Shown here piece after piece: positions 50,503 through 60,060 of a DNA stretch of 64,000 bases. The notes under the pieces are model-generated. The model did not search any database. It was not told the DNA's origin and saw nothing but the letters and a program-made list of their open reading frames with translations. Made by a program: the position numbers and the translations under genes. Within the stretch, counting starts at the first letter, position 1. Each line of letters begins with the position of its first letter. The stretch is from CAZGXI01 sp964529715. GTDB taxonomy: Bacteria > Chloroflexota > Anaerolineae > Aggregatilineales > Ch27. Location of the stretch: positions 1 through 64,000 of the forward strand of contig CAZGXI010000011.1 of NCBI GenBank assembly GCA_964529715.1, read 5' to 3'.

Positions 50503-51360
50503 ATGACGGACACCGACCAGACTCCCGCTGCTAATGTCCTACGCCAGCCGTCGATCCTGAGCCGTCTGTGGAATGGATTCGCCCACAGCGGCATTGTGCA
50601 GTTCTTCTGGGAAATCATCGTCCAGATTCTCAGCACGCTGCGTGCCATCCTGGTCCTGCTGATCCAGACGCCCGCCGTGCTGCTGCCCTCGGTGGCGCAG
50701 ACCAGCTCCAAAGATGACGAGTACAACCAGGAATTGAACAAACGTCTGCGGGCGCTGGCCGATGACCTGGACCTGGATGCCCAACAGAAAAAGACCATTC
50801 AGGATAACTGGCTGGGCCAGATCGATTGGACCAACAAACGCGCCACCCGCGAGCGCAACGCCAACGAGTTGATCCGCTGGTGGCAGATCGTCCTGGGGGT
50901 GTTGATCCCGGTGTTGGTCGGCATGGACTCCAGCGAAGCGCGCACGCTCGCCAGCCTCGCCGGTATCTTCGTGGCCGTGCTGACCGCCATCTACCAGTTC
51001 CGTCGCCCAGAAGAACGCTGGCAGCATTACCGCGCCATCAACGAACGCTATCTGGCCGAGTACTGGAACTTCGTCGTCCTTTCTGAAGATGTGTACAAAG
51101 ACATGGCCGACCACAAAGCGGCCTTCCAGCGGTTCAACGCCCGCATGAACGAGATCAAGCGCGAAGAGGTGAACAAGTTCTTCTCCACCGTCGTAGCGCA
51201 GCAACAGACCCAACCCGGCCAGCCGATCCAGCCGCAGGGGATGCAGGTTCAGGTGACGGATTTCCAGGGCCGCCAGGTCGAAATCCAACCCACCTCGGCC
51301 AGCGCCGCGTTCGCCATCACGCCGTCCGCCGCCAGTGGCGATACGTCGGATGCCGGCTAG
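50503..51360 (+). CDS. DUF4231/SLATT-like membrane protein
   Basis: A 285-residue protein. An N-terminal hydrophobic stretch lies near 27-65. The core near 125-190 holds two spans separated by a short loop (WWQIVLGVLIPVLVGM, then ASLAGIFVAVLTAIYQF) and RRPEERWQHYRAINERYLAE with a following helix, which is the pattern of DUF4231 and the related SLATT domains. SLATT proteins are predicted pore-forming effectors of nucleotide-signalling defence systems, but no cyclase or sensor gene is adjacent. The Gln/Pro/Ala-rich tail is disordered. The start has the site aaggagtgcg. It ends at a clear terminator. Confidence 0.72.
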   Translation: MTDTDQTPAANVLRQPSILSRLWNGFAHSGIVQFFWEIIVQILSTLRAILVLLIQTPAVLLPSVAQTSSKDDEYNQELNKRLRALADDLDLDAQQKKTIQDNWLGQIDWTNKRATRERNANELIRWWQIVLGVLIPVLVGMDSSEARTLASLAGIFVAVLTAIYQFRRPEERWQHYRAINERYLAEYWNFVVLSEDVYKDMADHKAAFQRFNARMNEIKREEVNKFFSTVVAQQQTQPGQPIQPQGMQVQVTDFQGRQVEIQPTSASAAFAITPSAASGDTSDAG

Positions 51361-51398
51361 AGCGCGGGATGCACGTTCGCAGGCTAAAACGATCCCAG

Positions 51399-51426
51399 GG
51401 ACAGGCCACACGAGCCTGTCCTTTTT
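51399..51426 (+). terminator. Rho-independent terminator of the DUF4231-like gene
   Basis: The arms ggacaggc and gcctgtcc (7-base loop) are followed by five T, 39 bases after the stop. Confidence 0.88.
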
Positions 51427-51576
51427 GCTTGCCTGCCGCCGGACTGCGTTCAAACGCCCGGTCAGCACGTGACGAATGACACCGCCGCCGCCCCCCCACC
51501 TTTCGCTAAAATGAAAATACACTGGGCAGCGTATTCGTTGAATGCAGGCTACTGACGGCTGTAAAAGGAGCTATCG

Positions 51577-52593
51577 ATGCGCAAAGAAGTGGTGCTCGTC
51601 ACGGGGGCAGCGGGGGAGATGGGCCAGGCACTCATCTTGCGCCTGGCCGACGAGGGGATCAAAAACATCCTGGGCCTGGACGTGCGCCCCATGCCCGATC
51701 ATGTCCGCGCGCGCTGCCAAGCGGGGATCGTGGGAGATATTCTGGACGAAAAGCTGATCGACCGCCTGATCGCCGAATATTCTATTCCGCTGGTCTACCA
51801 CCTGGCGGCACTGCTCTCGACCCGCGCCGAATTCACGCCGGAGGCCGCCCACCGCGTCAACGTCGAGGGCACGCTGCGGCTGCTTAAACTGGCCTTCGAC
51901 CAATCCGGCTGGCAGGGCAGACCAGTCAAATTCATGTTCCCCAGTTCGATTGCCGTCTACGGCCTGCCGGACCTGCCGACCAAGATGCGCGTCGGGGCGG
52001 TAAAAGAGCATGAGTGGAACATGCCTACCACCATGTACGGCTGCAACAAACTCTACGGCGAACACCTGGGCCGCTACTACGCCCGGCACTACCGCCAGCT
52101 TGCCGCCGAACCGGGCGGGGCGGGCGTGGATTTCCGCGCCATCCGCTTTCCGGGGCTGATCAGCGCCTTCACCGTGCCTACCGGCGGCACCAGCGACTAC
52201 GGCCCGGAGATGCTGCACCACGCCGCGCAGGACAAACCCTACGCCTGCTTCGTGCGCGAAGACACCGTGATGCCCTTCATGGCGATGCCCGACGCGATCA
52301 AGGCGCTAATCGAGCTGGAACGCGCCCCGCTCTCGCGCCTGACGACCTACGTCTACAACGTCACCAGCTTCAACCCGACAGCGGCTGCGATCCGGCGGCG
52401 CGTGCAAGATGCCTTTCCTTACGCGAAGATCACCTTTGCCCCAGATGTCAAGCGCCAGGGCATCGTGGATAGCTGGCCACTGGACCAGAACGACTCGCGC
52501 GCCCGCCAGGATTGGGGCTGGCAGCCGGATTACGACGAGGAGCGCGCCTTCGCCGAATACCTGATCCCCAACATCCGGCGCATGTACGCCTGA
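51577..52593 (+). CDS. NAD-dependent epimerase-type L-threonine 3-dehydrogenase-like protein
   Basis: A 338-residue short-chain dehydrogenase/epimerase-fold protein. VVLVTGAAGEMGQALILRL near 5-23 is the NAD site; HLAALLSTRAEFTPEAAHRVN and FPSSIAVYGLP follow; the catalytic Tyr/Lys pair is in MYGCNKLYGEHL; and RFPGLISAF then GGTSDYGPEMLHHAAQ match the epimerase-type threonine dehydrogenases. These oxidise L-threonine to 2-amino-3-ketobutyrate. The ending DSRARQDWGWQPDYD is also family-like. Start site aaaggagc. Pyruvate kinase follows 86 bases on. Confidence 0.86.
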   Translation: MRKEVVLVTGAAGEMGQALILRLADEGIKNILGLDVRPMPDHVRARCQAGIVGDILDEKLIDRLIAEYSIPLVYHLAALLSTRAEFTPEAAHRVNVEGTLRLLKLAFDQSGWQGRPVKFMFPSSIAVYGLPDLPTKMRVGAVKEHEWNMPTTMYGCNKLYGEHLGRYYARHYRQLAAEPGGAGVDFRAIRFPGLISAFTVPTGGTSDYGPEMLHHAAQDKPYACFVREDTVMPFMAMPDAIKALIELERAPLSRLTTYVYNVTSFNPTAAAIRRRVQDAFPYAKITFAPDVKRQGIVDSWPLDQNDSRARQDWGWQPDYDEERAFAEYLIPNIRRMYA

Positions 52594-52679
52594 GGCAGGC
52601 CGCCGGGAAAACTTCGCGTAGACCCGGCGCTGACGCTAAAATCCCCCTGCTACGGGGTTGTTCACCGGAGGAAATCACC

Positions 52680-54113
<1,434 letters not shown>

Positions 54114-54172
54114 TCTCCTCAGGTGGTGTATCATGACCGATAGTGCATGATCCCGACTGAGGAGGTCAAAAA

Positions 54173-55216
54173 ATGGCGGGCGTGACAATTTCCGGCCTGG
54201 CAGGTTTCCCCGAAATCAACATCCGCTCCGGGCCGAACACAAGCTACCAGCGGCTGTTCAAGGCTGCCGTCGGCGTAAGCGGCCTCACCGTGCTGGACGT
54301 GCAGCCGGACGACCAGGGCCAGACGTCCGACCAGAACAACAAACTCTACCAGTGGTTCAGGCTGCGCTTTGCCGACGGCAAAGAAGGCTGGGCGCGCGAC
54401 GACCTGCTGACCCTGGAAGCGGGCGACTGGAGTGCCTTCGGCTACGGTGTAGTCGCCGTCCCAACCGTCGCCTTCAGCCTGGAGCGCCAAAAGACACAGG
54501 TCACCCCGACGGGGCCGGATCGCATCCGCAAGGCCGCGTTCGCCATCACCACCACCTTCGAGGGCGGCAGCTATGCCACCTACCAGAACTACGACAAGGG
54601 CGTCGTCAGCTACGGACGCTTCCAGTTCACCCTGGCCTCCGGCAGCCTGTTCAACGTGCTGGAACGCTATCTGGCTGCCTCCAACACCTCCATCGCCGCC
54701 GACCTGCGCAGCTATCTGCCGCGCGTCCAGGCGCGGGAAGAAGCCCTGCGCAACGATGTGCGCTTTAAGGAACTGCTGATCCAGGCAGCAGGTGAACAAG
54801 CCATGAAGGACGCCCAGGACGCGGTCGCCACCGCAAAATACTGGGACGACGTGCAGGGCCTGTCCATCAAGCCACGCAATATCCAGACGGCGCTGGGCCA
54901 GGCGCTTATCTTCGACATGGCGATCAATCACGGCGCGCGCCACGACATGCTCGGCCTAGCCGAAGATGCCGTCGGCATCAAGCCGCCCAAGTCGCCCGTG
55001 CCAGACCTGGCGACCGAGAAGAAGCTCATCACCGCACTGGCCCAGATTCGCCGCGACCGCCTGTATCGGCTCGCGGACAAGAACAATTTGCCCGGCCTCA
55101 GGGTGCGTGGCGATTTCTGGGTGACGCTGACCCAGGGCGGCGACTGGGATTTGCAGGGCGACGCCAGCGGCAACCTCAACGTCAAAGGCCGTATGGTGCA
55201 GGTAAGGAATCCCTGA
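54173..55216 (+). CDS. SH3b domain plus GH46 chitosanase-like protein
   Basis: A 347-residue protein. Residues 1-85 form a bacterial SH3 domain (FPEINIRSGPNTSYQRLFKA, then EGWARDDLLTLEAG). From about residue 115 a catalytic domain starts: AFAITTTFEGGSYATYQNYD with the conserved Glu of chitosanase/lysozyme-like GH46, VSYGRFQFTLASGSLFNVLE, and later GQALIFDMAINHGARHDMLG. Likely it cleaves chitosan or peptidoglycan-like chains. No signal peptide is present, so export would need another path or cell lysis. The ribosome site is aggaggtc. The assignment to GH46 is moderate. Confidence 0.65.
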   Translation: MAGVTISGLAGFPEINIRSGPNTSYQRLFKAAVGVSGLTVLDVQPDDQGQTSDQNNKLYQWFRLRFADGKEGWARDDLLTLEAGDWSAFGYGVVAVPTVAFSLERQKTQVTPTGPDRIRKAAFAITTTFEGGSYATYQNYDKGVVSYGRFQFTLASGSLFNVLERYLAASNTSIAADLRSYLPRVQAREEALRNDVRFKELLIQAAGEQAMKDAQDAVATAKYWDDVQGLSIKPRNIQTALGQALIFDMAINHGARHDMLGLAEDAVGIKPPKSPVPDLATEKKLITALAQIRRDRLYRLADKNNLPGLRVRGDFWVTLTQGGDWDLQGDASGNLNVKGRMVQVRNP

Positions 55217-55371
55217 CGGGTTGTAAGGGGGCTGTAAGGCCAGCCCGCTATAGTATGTTTAGTTGTTTGTAATGAGGCGCAGGCGTCTGCGTCCTCACCT
55301 GCCATCATAGCCCGCATCCTGACCTCAGGTTGGTGTATTTCTTTTTCTATCCCAAACGGAGTTAGTTCCTC
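55217..55371. other. 155-base spacer upstream of the aminotransferase
   Basis: A tatagt box lies at 55249-55254, but no well-spaced -35 is visible. No gene. Confidence 0.35.
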
Positions 55372-56493
55372 ATGGCAAATATCCCGCTCGTTGACCTGAA
55401 AGCGCAGTACCACAGCATCAAGCCCGAAATGGACGCGGCCATTGCGAATATCCTGGAAAACACCGCCTTCATCGGCGGTAAAGCCCTGACCAGCTTTGAA
55501 ACGGCGTTCGCGGCCTTCCAGGGCACCAGGCGGTGTGTCGGCTGCTCGACCGGCACCAGTGCGATCTTCCTGGCACTCAAGGCGCTGGGCATCGGCCCCG
55601 GCGATGAGGTGATCGTCCCGGCGCACACCTTCATCGCCAGCGCCGAGCCGATCGTCTACGTCGGCGCGAAGCCCGTCTTTGTCGATGTCGATCCCGTGAC
55701 CTACAACATCGATCCCACCAAAATCGAAGCTGCCATTACCCCCGCCACCAAAGCCATTATCCCCGTGCATCTCTACGGCCAGCTCGCCCCGATGGACGAC
55801 ATCATGGCGATTGCCAACCGCCACAATCTGCTCGTCATCGAGGACTCGGCCCAGGCGCACGCTGCCGAACTCAATGGCAAACGCGCCGGCGCATGGGGAC
55901 GCATCGCCTGCTTCAGCTTCTACCCCGGCAAGAACCTGGGCGCCTATGGCGACGGCGGCGCGATCTGCACCAACGACGACGCCCTGGCCGACCTGATCCT
56001 CAAGCTGCGCGATCACGGCAGCGTGGTCAAGTACCAGCACGACATCGTGGGCTACTGCGACCGGCTGGACGGCCTGCAGGCCGCCGTGTTGGGCGTCAAG
56101 CTGCCGCACCTGGAAGACTGGACCGAAGCCCGTCGCCGGGCAGCAGCACGCTACAATGAGCTGCTGCGCGACATCCCCGGCGTGGTAACTCCGGTCGAAG
56201 GGCCGGGCTTCCGCCACGTGTACCACATCTACTGCATCCGCGTGCCCGGCAACCGGGACACCGTGCTCAAGGAACTCCAGGCGCGCGGCATCGGCGCGGG
56301 CATTCACTACCCGGTCCCACTGCATCTGCAACCCGCCTTCGCCTACCTGGGCTACCAGCGCGGGGCCTTCCCCTGCGCCGAAGAGATCACCGCCTCGATC
56401 ATCAGTCTGCCGATCTACGCCGAACTGACCGAGGAGCAGATGGTCCAGGTCGCCAGCACCCTGCGGGAAGTGATCCACAACCAGCAGCACTGA
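55372..56493 (+). CDS. DegT/DnrJ/EryC1/StrS-family sugar aminotransferase
   Basis: A 373-residue PLP enzyme that transaminates keto-sugar nucleotides for surface glycans or antibiotics. IPLVDLKAQYHSIKPEMD opens the chain; GCSTGTSAIFLALKALGIGP binds PLP phosphate; VIEDSAQAHAAEL supplies the Asp; SFYPGKNLGAYGDGG near 181-195 has the Schiff-base Lys; and AGIHYPVPLHLQPAF follows near the end. It may act on products of a CapD-type enzyme (30817). The gene ends with a strong terminator. Confidence 0.93.
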   Translation: MANIPLVDLKAQYHSIKPEMDAAIANILENTAFIGGKALTSFETAFAAFQGTRRCVGCSTGTSAIFLALKALGIGPGDEVIVPAHTFIASAEPIVYVGAKPVFVDVDPVTYNIDPTKIEAAITPATKAIIPVHLYGQLAPMDDIMAIANRHNLLVIEDSAQAHAAELNGKRAGAWGRIACFSFYPGKNLGAYGDGGAICTNDDALADLILKLRDHGSVVKYQHDIVGYCDRLDGLQAAVLGVKLPHLEDWTEARRRAAARYNELLRDIPGVVTPVEGPGFRHVYHIYCIRVPGNRDTVLKELQARGIGAGIHYPVPLHLQPAFAYLGYQRGAFPCAEEITASIISLPIYAELTEEQMVQVASTLREVIHNQQH

Positions 56494-56521
56494 CCAGCAG
56501 CTGCCATCCGTCGCTGACTGG

Positions 56522-56557
56522 CCGGGGTGGGTCTACGCAGACCCGCCCCGGTGTTTT
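56522..56557 (+). terminator. Rho-independent terminator after the aminotransferase
   Basis: The arms ccggggtgggtct and agacccgccccgg (one mismatch, loop acgc) are followed by tgtttt, 28 bases after the stop. Confidence 0.82.
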
Positions 56558-56605
56558 CCCCACCCCACGCCCCCTAACCGAAAATAAACGAGCTTGAAAC
56601 CACCC

Positions 56606-56667
56606 TATAATCGGTGAGATTTTTTCACATTTTTTTCACATTTGTTGTAATAACCTGCAAGTATAAT
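56606..56667 (+). promoter_or_regulatory. AT-rich promoter area with two TATAAT boxes
   Basis: TATAAT occurs at 56606-56611 and again at 56662-56667, the second 33 bases before the ATG. The -35 candidates (ttcaca 56635-56640, tttgtt 56641-56646) are not ideally spaced. Confidence 0.5.
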
Positions 56668-56699
56668 GGGGCGCATGATGAAACGAGAAAGGAACGTCA

Positions 56700-58892
56700 A
56701 TGCAACCCCAACGCATCAAGGTTGTGTTTATCACCTTTATCCTGGCTGTTTTCGTTCTCCCGACCGGTCTGATCTGGGCCGACGGTGGCCCCGAAGCTGT
56801 TCCTTCTGAAACGCCTCCTCCGCTCGAACCGACTGCCGAGGCGACGGTTGGAGTAACCCTTGAACCTACCGTCGAGGCGACCGCAGCCGCCGAAGAACCG
56901 ACCATTGAAGCAACGGTTGAGGCAACTCTCGCAGCGACTGAAGCCGCCGAAGAACCCACCGCCGAGGCGACGGCTGAGGTGATTCTCGATGCAAACGCCG
57001 AACTTACCCCTGAAGCGACGGCTGAGACAACTCCTGAAGCGACCGCCGAACCCACCGTCGAAGCAGCGGCGGAAGCGCCCGCCTCCGAAGCCTCCATCGC
57101 CGAGATTGTCGCCGCCGCCGCCGAAGCGGACATCACGCTGGCCGTCGTGGACGCGGACGGCGAGATCGCGCCCCTGGTGACGGAGGCGGCAGCGGAGGCG
57201 CTCTCCGGCGGCGACCCGTACTTCGAGAACCCGCCGGGGTCGGGCAACTGGTTCGGCTACACCACCACCACCTGCCCGAACCCGCCCGTCGCCCCGGCCA
57301 ACTGCACCGTTGTGGTCGCCAACGCCGTCCAGAGCGCCGTCAACGCCGCGCCGGACGGGACGACGATCTACATCGCCGCCGGGAGCTACACCGAGCAGGT
57401 GGTCATCGTCGGCAGGAACAACCTCACGCTGCAAGGGCTGCCCGGCGCGGAGATTCATTCGCCCGTCACGCTGCCGCAGTTCTTCACCGTCAGCGGGAAT
57501 CCGATCCGCCCGGTGGTGCTGGTCAACGGATCGTCGAACATCGTCATCCAGAACCTGGTCATCGCCGGCGACGGCCAGGGCAACGGCGATTACCGCTTCG
57601 TCGGCGTCGGCTACAATAACTCCAGCGGCACCATCGACGGCAACACCATCACCGGCATCCGCGAGACGCCCCTCAGCGGCACACAGCATGGCGTCGGCGT
57701 CTACGTCTGGAACGGCGACGGCGTGGCGCGCACGGTCAACATCACCGATAACGTTATCAGCGATTACCAGAAAAACGGCATCGCCGCCTCCGGCAACGGC
57801 CTGACGGTTAACATCGACGGCAACACGGTCACGGGGGCCGGGCCGCTGGGCACGGGTCTGCCCGCCCAGAATGGCATCCAGGTCTCCTTCGGCGCGACGG
57901 GCAGCGTCACCAACAACACCGTGACGGGCAACTATTACACCAACCCCGCCTGGGGCGCCTCCGGCATCCTGATCTACAACACCAGCGGCGTGGTCGTCGT
58001 CGCCGACAACGATGTGAGCGACAACAACGTCGGACTGAACGTGGTCAGCAACGGCGCAGGCCAGACCGCACAGGTGGACAGCAGCGGCAACACCTTCAGT
58101 GGCAACGATTGGGGCGCGTCGGTCGCGTCTTACACCAACGCAGGCACGGCCAACGCCACGTTCGACGGCGAGACCTTCACGGGCAACGACGTGGGCCTCT
58201 ACACCGACAACCCCGCCACCACCGTCCACAACAGCGCCTTCACAGGCAACACCACCGCCGTCGAGCACGACACTGCCGCCTGGGGTCTGCCCGGCAACGT
58301 AGACGCCACCGGCAACTGGTGGGGCGCTCCCGGCGGGCCATACCATCCCACGCTCAACCCCACCGGCATAGGCGACGAGGTCTCCGACCGGGTCGATTTC
58401 GACCCCTGGCTGACCGGCGTCCCTGCCGCCGCTGCCGCGCCGCCGCCGTCATATTACCTCCCGGTGCCGATGGGCCGCCTGAACCCGGATGACGGCGCGG
58501 TTCACGCGGTGTATGTGCCCCCGGCGCTGTACGACGACGGCATCCGCGTGTTCTACCGCGACACGCCCGAACGGCTGGCGCACCTCGTCCCGGCGGCCCC
58601 GCAGGGCTACCGCTACGCCTACCAGCCGGATCAGCGGAGCTACTTCGACTTCTTCGGCTTCCGCTACGGCTGGAGCCTGGGCACGTACCGCGAGCCGGTG
58701 ACGGTCTGCTTTGCGGCGGCAGACGAACCCGGCACGCAGGTGCTGGCGCTCTATAGCGGCACCCCGCGCACCTGGACGATCCTGCCGTCGTTTGTCTCGT
58801 CGGGGGCGGCGGGCGAACCCCTGATCTGCGCGCCGACGGCGCAGTTGGGCGGCATCGCCCTGCTGCTCGCCCCCCTCGCGGCGGCGGAGTAA
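56700..58892 (+). CDS. Secreted parallel beta-helix protein with Glu/Thr/Ala-rich stalk
   Basis: A 730-residue exported protein: signal peptide near 1-27 (VVFITFILAVFVLPTGLIWA), then a stalk (about 30-125) of repeating PTAEATVE/PTVEATAAAE-type units. From about 200 a right-handed beta-helix of the pectate-lyase/NosD type follows: IVIQNLVIAGDGQGN, GTIDGNTITGI, VNITDNVISDYQKNG, SVTNNTVTGNY, and DNDVSDNNVGLNV. The helix region ends with NVDATGNWWGAPGGPYHP. A final domain (about 585-730) is unrecognised, with PVPMGRLNPDDGAVHAVYVP. It is probably a surface or matrix protein binding or cutting polysaccharide; catalytic residues are not evident. Start site gagaaaggaacg. Confidence 0.85.
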   Translation: MQPQRIKVVFITFILAVFVLPTGLIWADGGPEAVPSETPPPLEPTAEATVGVTLEPTVEATAAAEEPTIEATVEATLAATEAAEEPTAEATAEVILDANAELTPEATAETTPEATAEPTVEAAAEAPASEASIAEIVAAAAEADITLAVVDADGEIAPLVTEAAAEALSGGDPYFENPPGSGNWFGYTTTTCPNPPVAPANCTVVVANAVQSAVNAAPDGTTIYIAAGSYTEQVVIVGRNNLTLQGLPGAEIHSPVTLPQFFTVSGNPIRPVVLVNGSSNIVIQNLVIAGDGQGNGDYRFVGVGYNNSSGTIDGNTITGIRETPLSGTQHGVGVYVWNGDGVARTVNITDNVISDYQKNGIAASGNGLTVNIDGNTVTGAGPLGTGLPAQNGIQVSFGATGSVTNNTVTGNYYTNPAWGASGILIYNTSGVVVVADNDVSDNNVGLNVVSNGAGQTAQVDSSGNTFSGNDWGASVASYTNAGTANATFDGETFTGNDVGLYTDNPATTVHNSAFTGNTTAVEHDTAAWGLPGNVDATGNWWGAPGGPYHPTLNPTGIGDEVSDRVDFDPWLTGVPAAAAAPPPSYYLPVPMGRLNPDDGAVHAVYVPPALYDDGIRVFYRDTPERLAHLVPAAPQGYRYAYQPDQRSYFDFFGFRYGWSLGTYREPVTVCFAAADEPGTQVLALYSGTPRTWTILPSFVSSGAAGEPLICAPTAQLGGIALLLAPLAAAE

Positions 58893-58937
58893 GCTGCTGC
58901 ATCCGGCAGGGGTATGTCCTGACGCGCCCTTCAGGTC

Positions 58938-59040
58938 GCCCCGGAGTGAACTCCGGGGCTGAAGAAATCAAGCCCTCCGGGCTAATCCTGTCTCAGCTCG
59001 GAGAGCTTACTCTTCGTAGCCGGGGACTTCAGTCCCCGGC
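58938..59040. repeat. Cluster of four hairpins between convergent genes
   Basis: gccccggagtgaactccggggc (58938-58959), agccctccgggct (58971-58983), agctcggagagct (58995-59007), and gccggggacttcagtccccggc (59019-59040). The last matches hairpin A of the units at 15502 and 21078. It likely serves as a two-way stop for the beta-helix gene and the phage-type operon. Confidence 0.75.
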
Positions 59041-59087
59041 AGGCTTCTATCCCTCATTTCCCCTCCCCACCTGCGCGCCAGAGAGGT

Positions 59088-59447
59088 TTATTTCCCCCGC
59101 ACCAGATCGCGCAGCAGGGCGAAGGCGCGCGCCGTCTCCCGCTGAAAGGAGGCCGCGTCCAATGCCCCGGCGTGCGCCGCCAGGTCGTCCGGCGACAGCT
59201 TGAAGAACGGCAGCGCGTCGCGGTCGCGGGCGGTCTGCTGGGCCGGGGTCAGGCTGGCCGGGTCGTGCGCCATCACGATCTGGCGCGCCTGAGCCTGCTG
59301 CTCCGGCGTGGCCCGGTCGTCCAGGTGAACCACCACGCTGCCGCGCGCAAAGCTCAGGCCGAAGCAGACCTCGCCCAGCGCCGCCTTGAGGTCGGCGTGC
59401 AGCCGGTCCGGGTTGACCGCCGCCTTTGCGATGTCCAGGTCGATCAT
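59088..59447 (-). CDS. Hypothetical protein, last gene of the phage-type module
   Basis: A 119-residue protein I do not recognise. The N-terminal half looks beta/alpha mixed (DLDIAKAAVNPDRLHADLKA, then VVVHLDDRATPEQQAQARQI) and the C-terminal half is helical (LPFFKLSPDDLAAHAGALDA). It follows the 167-residue gene by 54 bases on the same strand and has a ribosome site (ggagacccct). Its place at the end of a structural operon suggests a virion accessory or chaperone, but nothing in the sequence proves that. Confidence 0.6.
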   Translation of the reverse strand: MIDLDIAKAAVNPDRLHADLKAALGEVCFGLSFARGSVVVHLDDRATPEQQAQARQIVMAHDPASLTPAQQTARDRDALPFFKLSPDDLAAHAGALDAASFQRETARAFALLRDLVRGK

Positions 59448-59501
59448 AGGGGTCTCCTTTTTGCGTCTCCTGCCGCTGATCGCTTGCCTCGCGCGGCTGT
59501 C

Positions 59502-60005
59502 TCACAGTTCGATCACGCCCAGGTGCACCGGGCAGCCGCTGTCGCTCTGGAGATAGCCCGTCCCCACGCTGACCCGCCATTGCAGCTTGAAGGTGTGCGT
59601 CCCCGCCGCCAGCCCCGTCGCCAGGATCGTGAAGGCCAGCGCCTTCTCGCTGAGCGCCACATCGAACTTCGGGCTGATCACCCCACCCGTGTGCGCCGCA
59701 GCCAGCCGCGCGCCGTCCACCGCCACGTCGAGCGGCAGGTACGCCCCCGTGTTGCCGACGTAGCCGATGGCGCTGACCATGACCAGCACCGGCCCGCCGT
59801 TTGTCGTGATCGTCGCGGCCAGGTTGGTCGCGTCCACGTCCACGAAGGCCGTGCTGGTGGTGCTGTACGCGCCGCCGTTGTTGCGCAGGAGGCGCTGCTT
59901 GTTGGGGTCGAGCAGGTACTCGATGTTGCCGCGCAGGGCGTCCATGTCCGCTTCCGTCACCAGATCGCCCGTGCTCAGGTTGTTCATCATCGTCCAGGTC
60001 GGCAT
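59502..60005 (-). CDS. Phage-type structural protein, unrecognised
   Basis: A 167-residue protein. It has a helical start (NLSTGDLVTEADMDALRGNI, EYLLDPNKQRLLRNNG), then a beta-rich part (STAFVDVDATNLAATITTNG, THTFKLQWRVSVGTGYLQSD) as in tail-fibre or head-decoration proteins. ATG 60005 follows a perfect site (aaggaggtccac). It sits between the tail-like protein and the 119-residue gene. The structural role is inferred from neighbours. Confidence 0.62.
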   Translation of the reverse strand: MPTWTMMNNLSTGDLVTEADMDALRGNIEYLLDPNKQRLLRNNGGAYSTTSTAFVDVDATNLAATITTNGGPVLVMVSAIGYVGNTGAYLPLDVAVDGARLAAAHTGGVISPKFDVALSEKALAFTILATGLAAGTHTFKLQWRVSVGTGYLQSDSGCPVHLGVIEL

Positions 60006-60030
60006 GTGGACCTCCTTGATGCAAATCATC

Positions 60031-60060
60031 GGTCGGGACACGGCATGTCGTGCCCTGAAC
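60031..60060. repeat. GTAGGGAC-family hairpin in the phage-type module
   Basis: The sequence ggtcgggacacggcatgtcgtgccctgaac is a degraded relative of 15308-15335 and 62551-62578, directly against the stop of the tail-like gene. Confidence 0.65.
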
